Shown: positions 26,163-33,916 of the stretch, piece after piece | Numbering within the stretch: the first letter of the stretch is position 1 | Layout of the letters: the number at the start of each line of letters is the position of its first letter | NCBI RefSeq assembly: GCF_051860665.1 | Contig: NZ_JBHYDM010000001.1 | Location: 310,001 to 374,000, forward strand | DNA from: Falsiroseomonas sp051860665 | GTDB taxonomy: Bacteria; Pseudomonadota; Alphaproteobacteria; Acetobacterales; Acetobacteraceae | Length of the DNA: 64,000 bases | Direction of reading: 5' to 3' | Program-made: the position numbers and the translations under genes | The notes under the pieces: model-generated | The model's database searches: none | Seen by the model: the letters and a program-made list of their open reading frames with translations, nothing else | Told to the model about the DNA's origin: nothing

Positions 26163-27338
26163 ATGGGCCTGAACCTGAGGGATGCCAGCTTCGAAGGCTG
26201 GCGGCGCGAGAATGGCCGGATGGGCGTGCGCAACCACGTCATCATCCTGCCGGTGGACGATCTTTCGAACGCGGCCGCCGAGGCGGTGGCGAACAACATC
26301 AAGGGCGCGCTGGCGATTCCGCATGCCTATGGCCGGCTGCAATTCGGCGCCGACCTCGACCTGCATTTTCGCACGCTGATCGGCACCGGCACCAACCCGA
26401 ACGTCGCGGGCGTGGTGGTCATCGGCATCGAGCCCGGCTGGACCGGCAGGATCGTCGAGGGCATCGCGAAATCCGGCAAGCCGGTGGAGGGTTTCGCCAT
26501 CGAGCAGAATGGCGACATCAACACCATCGCCAGCGCCTCCCGCGCCGCCTATCGGCTGGTGAAGCATGCCTCGAAGCTGAAGAAGACCAGGGCGCCGCTG
26601 GTGGAGCTCTGGGTCTCCACGAAATGCGGCGAGAGCGACACCACCTCCGGCCTCGCCTCCTGCCCCACCGTCGGCAATTCCTATGACAAGCTCTGGGCCA
26701 ACGGGAACACCCTGGTCTTCGGCGAGACCAGCGAGATCACCGGCGGCGAGCACCTGGTGGCGGCGCGCTGCAAGACGCCGGAGATCCGCAACCAGTTCAT
26801 GGCGATGTTCGACCGCTACCAGCGGGTGATCGAGGCGAACAAGACCAACGACCTGTCCGACAGCCAGCCGACCAAGGGCAATATCGAGGGTGGCCTGACC
26901 ACCATCGAGGAGAAGGCGCTCGGCAATATCACCAAGATCGGCAAGAAGTGCACGGTCGATGGCGTGCTGGACAAGGCCGAGGTGCCGACGCATGCCGGGC
27001 TGTGGTTCATGGATTCGTCCAGCGCCGCGGCCGAGATGGTGACGCTCTGCGCAGCCTCCGGCTTCGCCGTGCACACCTTCCCGACCGGCCAGGGCAATGT
27101 CATCGGCAATCCGATCCTGCCGGTCATCAAGCTCACGGCCAATCCGCGCACGCAGCGCACCATGTCCGAGCATATCGACGTGGATGTGACCGGCCTGCTG
27201 CAGAAGCAGATGAACATGGACGAGGCGGGCGAGGCGCTGCTGGACTGCATCCTGCGCACCGCGGATGGCGAGCTGACGGCGGCCGAGCTGCTCGGCCATC
27301 GCGAGTTCAGCCTGACGCGGCTCTACGAAAGCGCCTGA
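26163..27338 (+). CDS. UxaA-family dehydratase/lyase large subunit
   Basis: 391 residues corresponding to the C-terminal part of altronate/galactarate dehydratase. GWRRENGRMGVRNHVIILPV is the standard start, GTGTNPNVAGVVVIG and WVSTKCGESDTTSGLASCP hold the conserved cysteines expected to bind iron, and GLWFMDSSSAAAEMVTLCAASG and FPTGQGNVIGNPILPVIKLT close the active site. Beta-elimination on a sugar acid or, as in SuyB, a sulfonated hydroxy acid. No uronate pathway genes or sulfite-handling genes lie next to it, so the substrate is open. A 16-bp hairpin follows the stop by 8 nt. Confidence 0.87.
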   Translation: MGLNLRDASFEGWRRENGRMGVRNHVIILPVDDLSNAAAEAVANNIKGALAIPHAYGRLQFGADLDLHFRTLIGTGTNPNVAGVVVIGIEPGWTGRIVEGIAKSGKPVEGFAIEQNGDINTIASASRAAYRLVKHASKLKKTRAPLVELWVSTKCGESDTTSGLASCPTVGNSYDKLWANGNTLVFGETSEITGGEHLVAARCKTPEIRNQFMAMFDRYQRVIEANKTNDLSDSQPTKGNIEGGLTTIEEKALGNITKIGKKCTVDGVLDKAEVPTHAGLWFMDSSSAAAEMVTLCAASGFAVHTFPTGQGNVIGNPILPVIKLTANPRTQRTMSEHIDVDVTGLLQKQMNMDEAGEALLDCILRTADGELTAAELLGHREFSLTRLYESA

Positions 27339-27346
27339 AACCGAGG

Positions 27347-27381
27347 CGCGCCCGGCGCATCCTGCGGATGTGTCGGGCGCG
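27347..27381 (+). terminator. Strong hairpin after the UxaA-type genes
   Basis: A 16-bp stem (27347-27362 with 27366-27381, beginning CGCGCCCG, two G-T wobbles) closed by a TGC loop, 8 nt after the stop. It is followed by AAAG rather than T residues, so it is either an atypical terminator or an mRNA-stabilising 3' end. Confidence 0.6.
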
Positions 27382-27469
27382 AAAGGCGGCGCAACTGGGT
27401 GAATTGGGGCGGCAATGTCGGGGCGGGACAAGGGGGGGTCGAAACGCCCAACCTGAAGGAGCCGCCAGG

Positions 27470-27781
27470 ATGATCCGCACCCCCTTCCTCGCCGCCGCCG
27501 CCCTCGCCGCCCTGGTCGCCGCGGCCCCGGCCCATGCCACAATCCAGGCCAACGGCGTCGCGCAGAATGGCGTGACCCTGAACGGCCTTGCCTTCAACGG
27601 AAGCGGGCTCAACGGTCTCAGCTGGAACGGCCTCACGCCGAATGGCATGCGGATGAACGGCCTCGGCTGGAACGGCCTGGAATCGCAGGGCCTGCGCCAG
27701 AACGGCACCACCGCGGAGAGCGCCGCGCCCGTGCTCCAGGACATCACCCTTCCCTCCGGCCTGGTGCTGCAGGCCCGCTGA
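27470..27781 (+). CDS. Small secreted protein with 5-residue NG repeats
   Basis: 103 residues. A clear signal peptide (MIRTPFLAAAALAALVAAAP, cleavage near AHA at 21-23) is followed by eleven consecutive pentads whose invariant pair is Asn-Gly: NG at 28, 33, 38, 43, 48, 53, 58, 63, 68 and 78, with QG at 73. The position after NG is mostly Leu, Val or Met. Period 5 with a central hydrophobic residue recalls pentapeptide-repeat solenoids, but NGL replaces the usual A(D/N)L. A short tail of about 23 residues ends the protein. AAGGAG at 27456-27461 is about 8 nt before the ATG. The next gene (ADYC-like) starts 10 nt after its stop. Function unknown. Confidence 0.75.
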   Translation: MIRTPFLAAAALAALVAAAPAHATIQANGVAQNGVTLNGLAFNGSGLNGLSWNGLTPNGMRMNGLGWNGLESQGLRQNGTTAESAAPVLQDITLPSGLVLQAR

Positions 27782-27791
27782 GGACGCCGCC

Positions 27792-28545
27792 ATGCGCCGG
27801 ATCCTGCCGCTGCTGCTCGCCCCGGCCATGCCGGCGGCGGCGCAGACCCGGCTGCGGCGATCTGCGCGCCGACCTCTCGGATGGCAGCCATCTGCGCGGC
27901 GCCGACCTCCTCGGCGCCGTGCTGCGCTTCGAGGGGCTGGAGTTGCGCCTGGACACGGCGCGGCGCGATGCCGCGGTGCCGCGCCGGGGCGGCGGCCAGG
28001 CGGAGGATGTCTGGCTCTTCGGCCTCAGCGCGCGTGGCGCCGCGGGCGATCCCTGGCAGCCCTTCTGCACCCCCGATCCGCAGGGCGAGAGCCTGGCCAT
28101 GCCCTATCCCGATGCGCCGGGCAGGCTGAACTTCACCTGCTCCTCCGGCGCGATCGGCAAATGCATCCGCTTTGGCGACCGGCCCTGGGCGCGGCTCTCC
28201 GATGGCCGCTCCCTCGCCCCCTTCCACGCCGCCTGCATCCATATGCTGCGCGCCGCCTATGGTGGGGCGGAGCGCGCCTGGACGCGGGATGGCATGTCGA
28301 TCGACCTCTATGACCGGGTCGGCATCCAGCAGCCCGCCAACGAACCAGGCCAGGCCTTCGAGGCCGGCTGGACGCCGGAAGGCGCCACCTGCCTCGCGCA
28401 TGTGCGGGTGCCGGAGAATGGCGCGCTGGCGGATGTGCTGGCGGCGCATCCGCGCCTCGCCGGGCGCAGCGGCCCGGACCGCTGCACGGAGGACGCCGCC
28501 CTGGCGCAGGGCGCGCTGCTGCTGAACCGGTCCCGCCGCGAATAG
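27792..28545 (+). pseudogene. ADYC-domain-like secreted protein gene, apparently frameshifted
   Basis: The ATG at 27792 encodes a short signal-like peptide (MRRILPLLLAPAMPAAAQT), but that frame then turns into arginine-rich nonsense. A convincing protein continues in the +1 frame: CGDLRADLSDGSHLRGADLL, LRFEGLELRLD, LNFTCSSGAIGKCIRFG, DGMSIDLYDRVGIQ and CLAHVRVP, ending at 28545. These blocks match what I recall of ADYC-domain proteins, with the ADYC tetrapeptide degenerate here (AAYG in LRAAYGGAERAW). One extra base near 27855 would explain the break. The downstream frame has no ATG; its first usable start is a GTG at 27919, which would give a 208-residue protein without signal peptide. Either a sequencing error or a decaying gene. 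Confidence 0.65.
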
Positions 28546-28600
28546 CCAGGAGGGGCGGCCGCGCCCTGTCCCTCACCCGCCGCCGGGCTATACCCGCGGC

Positions 28601-29194
28601 ATGACGCCCGCCATTTTTGCAGACCTGCGGCACCGCCATGCCGAGCCGCACCGCGCCTGGCACGACTGGGCGCGCATCTCCGGCCTGCTGGCCATGGCGG
28701 AGGAGGTCTCGCACGCCCTGGCGGACAAGCCGGCCTTCATCCTGGCCATCCTGTTCCACACCGCCGTCTTCGACCGCGCCAATCCCGAGGCCGAGGCCGA
28801 AAGCCTGCGCGTGCTGCACCGCCACCTCGGCCGCAGCCTGCCGAAGCCCATGCTGGCGCGGGCGGAGGCGCTGATCCACGCCGTGCTGCGCCAGGAACTG
28901 CCGGAGACGGAAGACCCCGGCCTGCGCGCCGATGCCGCCCTGCTGCTCGACATGGACCAGGCGGTGCTGGGCGAGCCCGCGGCGCGCTTCGCGGCCTATG
29001 AGGCGGCGATCCGCCGCGAGTATGCGCACCTGGCGGCGGACCGCTACCGCGCCGGGCGCATCGCCGCGCTGCAGATGCTGCTGTGGCGCGACCGCATCTA
29101 CCACACCGACCGCTTCCACCTGGCGCGGGAGAAGCGCGCCCGCGGCAATATCGCGGCGCGACTGCGTGACCTGGAGGCGGGCCAAGTATTGTAG
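28601..29194 (+). CDS. HD-superfamily phosphohydrolase-like protein with altered HD motif
   Basis: 197 residues resembling the 'predicted metal-dependent HD superfamily phosphohydrolase' group (YpgQ-like). HRAWHDWARISGLL matches the first conserved histidine block, ILAILFHTAVFDRANPEAE the HD block, and LLDMDQAVLGEPAARFAAYE the later D-containing block. The HD pair normally written FHD is FHT here (H53, T54), so one metal-binding aspartate is missing. All other blocks are in order and the gene is intact, so the protein may be inactive or use a different metal geometry. The 3' end overlaps a candidate promoter for the Calx-beta gene. Confidence 0.7.
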   Translation: MTPAIFADLRHRHAEPHRAWHDWARISGLLAMAEEVSHALADKPAFILAILFHTAVFDRANPEAEAESLRVLHRHLGRSLPKPMLARAEALIHAVLRQELPETEDPGLRADAALLLDMDQAVLGEPAARFAAYEAAIRREYAHLAADRYRAGRIAALQMLLWRDRIYHTDRFHLAREKRARGNIAARLRDLEAGQVL

Positions 29195-29237
29195 AAGTAA
29201 ATTTTCTTGCATAGGCTACGCTCACCCCTTCGTGAGC
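29189..29237 (+). promoter_or_regulatory. Candidate promoter and small hairpin before the Calx-beta gene
   Basis: TTGTAG (29189-29194) and TAGGCT (29212-29217) are separated by 17 bp in the most AT-rich patch of the region (AAGTAAATTTTCTTGCA). A perfect 6-bp hairpin, GCTCAC-CCCTTC-GTGAGC (29220-29237), follows and would lie in the 5' leader, 10 nt before the ATG, where it could limit ribosome access. No good ribosome site is visible. Confidence 0.4.
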
Positions 29238-29247
29238 GGCTCTGCAA

Positions 29248-31830
29248 ATGGCCTACCCCATCGTCTCGGTCGGCTCCCAGTTCCTGGATATCGAGGAGGG
29301 CGAGAGCGGAAGCCGTTTCCTGACTTTTACAGTCCTTCTCTCCGCAGTCGCAACCGAAGAAGTGACAATTGCTTATGCCACCGCCAATCTGGGCGCGACG
29401 GCGGGGGTGGATTACGAGGCACAGAGCGGCGTGCTGCGCTTCGCGCCGGGCGAAACGTCCCGCACCGTCGCCATCCGGATCCTGGGCGATACGGCCTATG
29501 AGGCGGATGAGAATTTTTCCTTCACCCTGCGGCAGCCCGGCGGGCCGGCGGCGCTTTCCACCACCGCGAACTTCGCCATCGGCACCATCCTGAACGAGGA
29601 TGCGCCGCCGCTGCCCACGGTGGCCTTCGACGGAGCCTGGCCGGAGATCCTGGAAGGCGATGCCGGGCGCAGCCTGGTGGGCTTCACCGTCCGCCTCTCC
29701 GCCGCCGCCACCAGCCCGGTGACCGTCGCCTATTCCACCGCCGATGGCGGGGCCCTCGCCGGCGCGGATTACGAGGCGCAGTCGGGCCGCCTGGTCTTTG
29801 CCGTGGGCGAGACCGCGAAGACCATCTTCGTGGCGGTGCTGGGCGACCGGGTCTATGAGCCGAACGAATCCTTCTTCCTGCGGCTGGATGGCGTCACCGG
29901 CGGCGCCGTGCTGGCCAATCGCGGCACCGTCTCCATCCCCACCATCCTGAACGACGATGCCCCGCTTCTGCCCATCGTCACGCTGACGCCAGCCTATCCG
30001 GAGGTGGTGGAAGGCGATGCCGGGCAGATGGGCCTGATCTTCACGGTGCGGCTTTCCGCCGCGGCGACCCAGCCCGTCCGCGTCACCTATTCCACCGCGG
30101 ATGCGGGGGCGACGGCGGGGCTCGACTACCTGGCCAGCAGCGGCACCCTGGCCTTCGCCATCGGCGAGACCGAGAAGACCTTCAGCCTCGCCATCCTGGG
30201 CGACCTGATCTACGAGGCGGATGAGAGCTTCTTCGTCCAGCTGGACAGCGTCCAGGGTGGCGCCGTGCTGGCCAATGCGGGCACCGCGACGGTCGCCACC
30301 ATCATGGATGACGACCTGCCCGGGCGGACCAACCTCTCGGTCATCCCGCAGCTGACGGAGATGGCGGAGGGCAACGGCGCCGGCGTCTCGGTCCTCACCT
30401 ATCTCGTCACCCGCAGCGGCGATCTCTCGGGCACCAGCACGGTGGATTGGGCGGTGCGCGGCAGCGGCGCGCGGCCGGCGGATGCGGCGGATTTCTGGGG
30501 CGGCCTCCTGCCCTCGGGCCGCCTCTCCTTCGCGGCGGGGGAGGCGGAGAAGCTGGTCAAGGTCCGCGTCCAGCGCGATGCACTGCCGGAGGCGGATGAG
30601 GGCTTCACCCTGTCCCTGTCCCGCCCGATCGGCGCCGGCATCGCCAGCGGGCAGGCGGGCGGCGTGATCCGCAACGACGATGCACCACGGGGCACCCTGG
30701 CGATCGCGGGCGAGATCACCGATCGCGACGAGGGCACCGGCGATGGTGTCAGCGTCTTCACCTACCGGCTGACCCGCACGGGCGATCTGTCGGAGACGAT
30801 GCAGGCCGCCTGGTCCGTCGCCGGCGCCGGCCTCGACCCGGCGGAGGCGGCGGATTTCCTGGGCGGGGTATGGCCCGGCGGGGTCGTCACCTTCGCCGCC
30901 GGCGAGGCGGAGCAGACCATCAAGGTCCGGGTGCTGCGGGAGGCGGCGCAGGAAGGCGACGAGTCCTTCGTCGTCACCCTTGCGCCGCCCGCGGTTCCGG
31001 GCATCCGCGTCGTCAACGGGGTGGCCGGCGGCATCATTCGCGACGACGACACGCCAAGGGTCAGCTTCGCGCTGACCACGGATGTCGTGGACCGCACCGA
31101 GGGCACGGGTGCCGGCGTCAGCGTCTTCTCCTACACCATCATCCGCAGCGGCGATCTCTCCGGCACCTCGCATCTCGACTGGGTCGTTGAGGGACACCCC
31201 CTGGCCGATACGGCCGATGCCGCCGATTTCCTTGGCGGCGTGCTGCCCGGCGGCCGCGTGACCTTCGCGGCGGGCGAGGCGGAGCAGGTCATCAAGGTGC
31301 GGGTGCTGCGGGATGCCGAGGTGGAGCCCGATTCCTACTTCCGGCTGCTGGCGAAGGAGGCGGGCAGCCCCTTCGCCCATTCCCTGTCCGCCCTCGGCGT
31401 GATCCGCGACGACGACGCGCCGCGCGGCAGCCTCTCCCTCACCGCCGAGGTCGCCGACCGCAGCGAGGGCAACGGCAGCGGCGTCAGCGTCTTTTCCTAC
31501 ACCGTCACCCGCGGCGGCGATCTGGCGGGCGCGGCGCAGGTGGGCTGGTCGGTGCGCGGCCATGGCACGGCGGCGGCGGATGCCGCGGATTTCCTCGGCG
31601 GCGTAGTGCCGGGCGGCAGCATCGGCTTCGCCGCCGGGCAGGCGGAGCAGCTGATCAAGATCCGCGTGCTGCGCGATGCGGCGCATGAGGCGGATGAGGG
31701 CTTCGCCGTCACCCTGCAAAGCCCCTCCGCCGGCCTCGCCATCCTGGAGGGCACGGCCTTCGGCACCATCCGCAACGACGACCCGGCGCCCAGCCTCGCC
31801 ACGCTGTCCGACCACATGCTGATCGCGTAG
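29248..31830 (+). CDS. Calx-beta repeat protein, seven tandem domains
   Basis: 860 residues made almost wholly of Calx-beta domains, calcium-binding beta-sandwiches found in surface or secreted adhesion proteins. Three domains of one subtype (about 5-119, 123-235, 241-352; each with YEADE- or YEPNE-like motif and NEDAP/NDDAP end) are followed by four of a second subtype (about 357-845) with EGxGxGVSVFxYxxxRxGDL and AADFLGG motifs. Acidic DDD/DDAP boundaries would bind calcium. There is no N-terminal signal peptide and no RTX repeat, and the C-terminus ends SDHMLIA; export, if any, would need a C-terminal type I signal. No type I secretion genes are nearby. A single-gene unit with its own candidate promoter. 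Confidence 0.88.
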   Translation: MAYPIVSVGSQFLDIEEGESGSRFLTFTVLLSAVATEEVTIAYATANLGATAGVDYEAQSGVLRFAPGETSRTVAIRILGDTAYEADENFSFTLRQPGGPAALSTTANFAIGTILNEDAPPLPTVAFDGAWPEILEGDAGRSLVGFTVRLSAAATSPVTVAYSTADGGALAGADYEAQSGRLVFAVGETAKTIFVAVLGDRVYEPNESFFLRLDGVTGGAVLANRGTVSIPTILNDDAPLLPIVTLTPAYPEVVEGDAGQMGLIFTVRLSAAATQPVRVTYSTADAGATAGLDYLASSGTLAFAIGETEKTFSLAILGDLIYEADESFFVQLDSVQGGAVLANAGTATVATIMDDDLPGRTNLSVIPQLTEMAEGNGAGVSVLTYLVTRSGDLSGTSTVDWAVRGSGARPADAADFWGGLLPSGRLSFAAGEAEKLVKVRVQRDALPEADEGFTLSLSRPIGAGIASGQAGGVIRNDDAPRGTLAIAGEITDRDEGTGDGVSVFTYRLTRTGDLSETMQAAWSVAGAGLDPAEAADFLGGVWPGGVVTFAAGEAEQTIKVRVLREAAQEGDESFVVTLAPPAVPGIRVVNGVAGGIIRDDDTPRVSFALTTDVVDRTEGTGAGVSVFSYTIIRSGDLSGTSHLDWVVEGHPLADTADAADFLGGVLPGGRVTFAAGEAEQVIKVRVLRDAEVEPDSYFRLLAKEAGSPFAHSLSALGVIRDDDAPRGSLSLTAEVADRSEGNGSGVSVFSYTVTRGGDLAGAAQVGWSVRGHGTAAADAADFLGGVVPGGSIGFAAGQAEQLIKIRVLRDAAHEADEGFAVTLQSPSAGLAILEGTAFGTIRNDDPAPSLATLSDHMLIA

Positions 31831-31852
31831 CGACCCGGCATATCGGTCCGAC

Positions 31853-31890
31853 GCATCTTCCGGGCGGCCTCATGGGCCGCAGGAAGATGC
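31853..31890. terminator. Bidirectional hairpin between convergent genes
   Basis: Outer arms GCATCTTCC (31853-31861) and GGAAGATGC (31882-31890) with inner arms GCGGCC / GGCCGC around a TCATG loop. It lies between the stop codons of the Calx-beta gene and the convergent AI-2E-family gene, so it probably ends both transcripts, although T runs are weak. Confidence 0.65.
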
Positions 31891-31891
31891 C

Positions 31892-33778
31892 CTACCCGGC
31901 GGCGCCCGTTTCCACCGCCGGCGCCAGCCGCAGCGTCGCACGCGCCACATCGGCCAGGCGGCCCTCCACCGCCAGGGCACCTTCCTCCCGCAGCGCATCC
32001 GGCAGGCGGCCCTCGCCGGTCGCGCCGACCACCAGGGCGGAGACCTGCGCCTCGGGGAAGCGGCGGCGCAGCCGGCGCAGCAGGTAGCGGGAGGCGGCGG
32101 CGGAGGCACCGCCCTCCACCGTGCAGAACCAGGCCTGGCGCACCACCTCCGGCTCCAGCCCCACCAGGTCGCTGCCGCGCAGCAATTCGGCGGGGGCCGC
32201 CACCGCGCCCATGCCGCGCTTGCGCAGCAGCTGCGCCAGCATGCCCGCCGCCGCATCGTCGAAGGGGCCGCGGCCGGCCAGGCAGATGATGGAACCGGGC
32301 GGCACCAGCGCGGCAGGCGGCGGCGGCGGGTCCGCCGGGCGATCCCCTGCCTTCTCCTCGTCCAGCTCGGCCGGCGCCTGCTCGGGCGGCCGGTCGTCCT
32401 CCACCTCCTCCTCCAGATCCTCGATCAGTTCGGCGACGCGGGCGCGCAGTGCCGCCAGTCGCTCCGGCGCGAAGCTGCCGCGCAGCGCATCGGCCTGCGC
32501 CAGGGCCAGCGCCGGCAGCGCCACCTCGTCGTAATAGCCCGACAGCCGCTTCTCCCGCAGCACGCTCTCGGCCTGCTCCTCCAGCGCATCGGCATCGCCG
32601 GCCAGGGCGCGCTGGTAGAAGGTCTCGGGCGGGTCGAGCGGCGGCCGGTCGCCGAGGGCGACTTCGAGGAATTCGAACTGCTTCACATGCCGCCCCAGCA
32701 CCACCAGGCAGACGGTCAGCGGCACCGCCACCAGCAGGCCGATGGGGCCCCAGAGCCAGGTCCAGAAGGTGGCGGCCGCCACCACCGCGATGGGGGAAAG
32801 GCCGGTGGAATGGCCGAAGACCAGCGGCTCGAAGACATGGCCCATCATCGCCTCGCTGATGGCGAAAAGCACCAGCACCATCAGCGGGATGCCCCAGCCC
32901 GGATCGACCGCCAGCGCCAGCAGCAGCGGGAAGCCCACCGCGACGAAGGTGCCGACGAAGGGCACGAAGCGCATCAGCCCGGCGACGATGCCCCAGAGCG
33001 CCGGCTGCGGCACGCCGATGAAGAACAGCGCGATGGTGATGAAGACGCCGAAGGCCGCGTTCATCGCCGTCTGCGCCAGGAAGAAGCGGGACAGGCGATA
33101 GGCCGCGTCGTCCATCGCCGCCATGGTGCGGTGCAGGTCGCCGGCGCCGACCAGGCGGATCACCCGGTCGCGCAGATCCTCGCGGTAGAGCAGCACGAAG
33201 ATCACCAGCACCACGACGATGCCGAAGGTGGCCAGCGGATAGAGCAATGGCTGCAGCACGTTCTGCAGCAGCTCGAAGGGCTTCGGGTCCGGCAGCCGGA
33301 CCTCCACCGGCAGCGGCCGCACCGCATTCGCATCCAGCGCGGGCACCGGCTGCGGTGCCGCGCGCTCCGCCCCCGCGGCCAGGCCGCGCAGCATCTCCTG
33401 CGCCCGCTCCACGAGCCCGCCACTGGCATTGACCGAGGCCAGCTTGCGCGACAGCTCGTACTGGTAGAGCGGGATGTCGCTCGCCAGCTCCGCAAGCTGC
33501 CGGCCCATGACCAGACCCAGCATGCCGATCACGGCGACGGCGGCCAGCACCGCCGCCAGCACGCCGGCCACGCGCGGAATGCCGATGCGCCGCAGCGCGC
33601 GCGCGATCGGCGCCAGGACGAAGGACAGCAGCACCGCCAGCGCCAGCGGCACCAGCAGGTCGCGCGCGAAATAAAGCACGGCGACGACGACGAGGGCGGC
33701 CTGGGCGATGGCGGCGCCACTCTGCGGCACGCCGGCGGCGCGGACGCCGCGATGGGCGGCGGGCGGGAATTCGGGCAT
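31892..33778 (-). CDS. AI-2E-family transporter with long C-terminal cytoplasmic extension
   Basis: 628 residues. The first ~370 form the AI-2E/PerM-type membrane domain: paired N-terminal helices (AALVVVAVLYFARDLLVPLA, GVLAAVLAAVAVIGMLGLV), a periplasmic loop, and helices with LWGIVAGLMRFVPFVGTFVA, a family signature. Typical members are about 350-370 residues. The remaining ~250 residues hold an acidic Glu-rich stretch (VAELIEDLEEEVEDDRPPEQ), a proline linker and a predicted Rossmann-like domain (IICLAGRGPFDDAAAGMLAQ; VSALVVGATGEG). The family has been linked to export of small molecules and to Na+/H+ exchange; the substrate here is not known. The ATG at 33778 follows a region without family similarity. 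Confidence 0.85.
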   Translation of the reverse strand: MPEFPPAAHRGVRAAGVPQSGAAIAQAALVVVAVLYFARDLLVPLALAVLLSFVLAPIARALRRIGIPRVAGVLAAVLAAVAVIGMLGLVMGRQLAELASDIPLYQYELSRKLASVNASGGLVERAQEMLRGLAAGAERAAPQPVPALDANAVRPLPVEVRLPDPKPFELLQNVLQPLLYPLATFGIVVVLVIFVLLYREDLRDRVIRLVGAGDLHRTMAAMDDAAYRLSRFFLAQTAMNAAFGVFITIALFFIGVPQPALWGIVAGLMRFVPFVGTFVAVGFPLLLALAVDPGWGIPLMVLVLFAISEAMMGHVFEPLVFGHSTGLSPIAVVAAATFWTWLWGPIGLLVAVPLTVCLVVLGRHVKQFEFLEVALGDRPPLDPPETFYQRALAGDADALEEQAESVLREKRLSGYYDEVALPALALAQADALRGSFAPERLAALRARVAELIEDLEEEVEDDRPPEQAPAELDEEKAGDRPADPPPPPAALVPPGSIICLAGRGPFDDAAAGMLAQLLRKRGMGAVAAPAELLRGSDLVGLEPEVVRQAWFCTVEGGASAAASRYLLRRLRRRFPEAQVSALVVGATGEGRLPDALREEGALAVEGRLADVARATLRLAPAVETGAAG

Positions 33779-33916
33779 GCGGTGAGCGGTCCTTGGGGTG
33801 GTGTCCGGATCCGGAACGCAGGCGCACCGGTCCCGGTTCGCCGCCCCGCCGCTTTCGCCCGCGCTTTTCGCCCGCGCGCTTTCCGCTACCTTGGCCGCCC
33901 CCCGACCGGACGCCGC

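Noticed and set aside
27545..27715. 15-bp-period DNA repeats (AACGGC units), at first glance CRISPR-like
   Set aside because: The period is 15 bp, spacers are 9 bp and in frame, and it encodes the NG pentads of a secreted protein; no cas genes exist.
29098..31815. A 905-codon open frame on the minus strand opposite the Calx-beta gene
   Set aside because: Its apparent repeats are the mirrored Calx-beta repeats; composition is typical of an antisense frame and no start or motif supports it.
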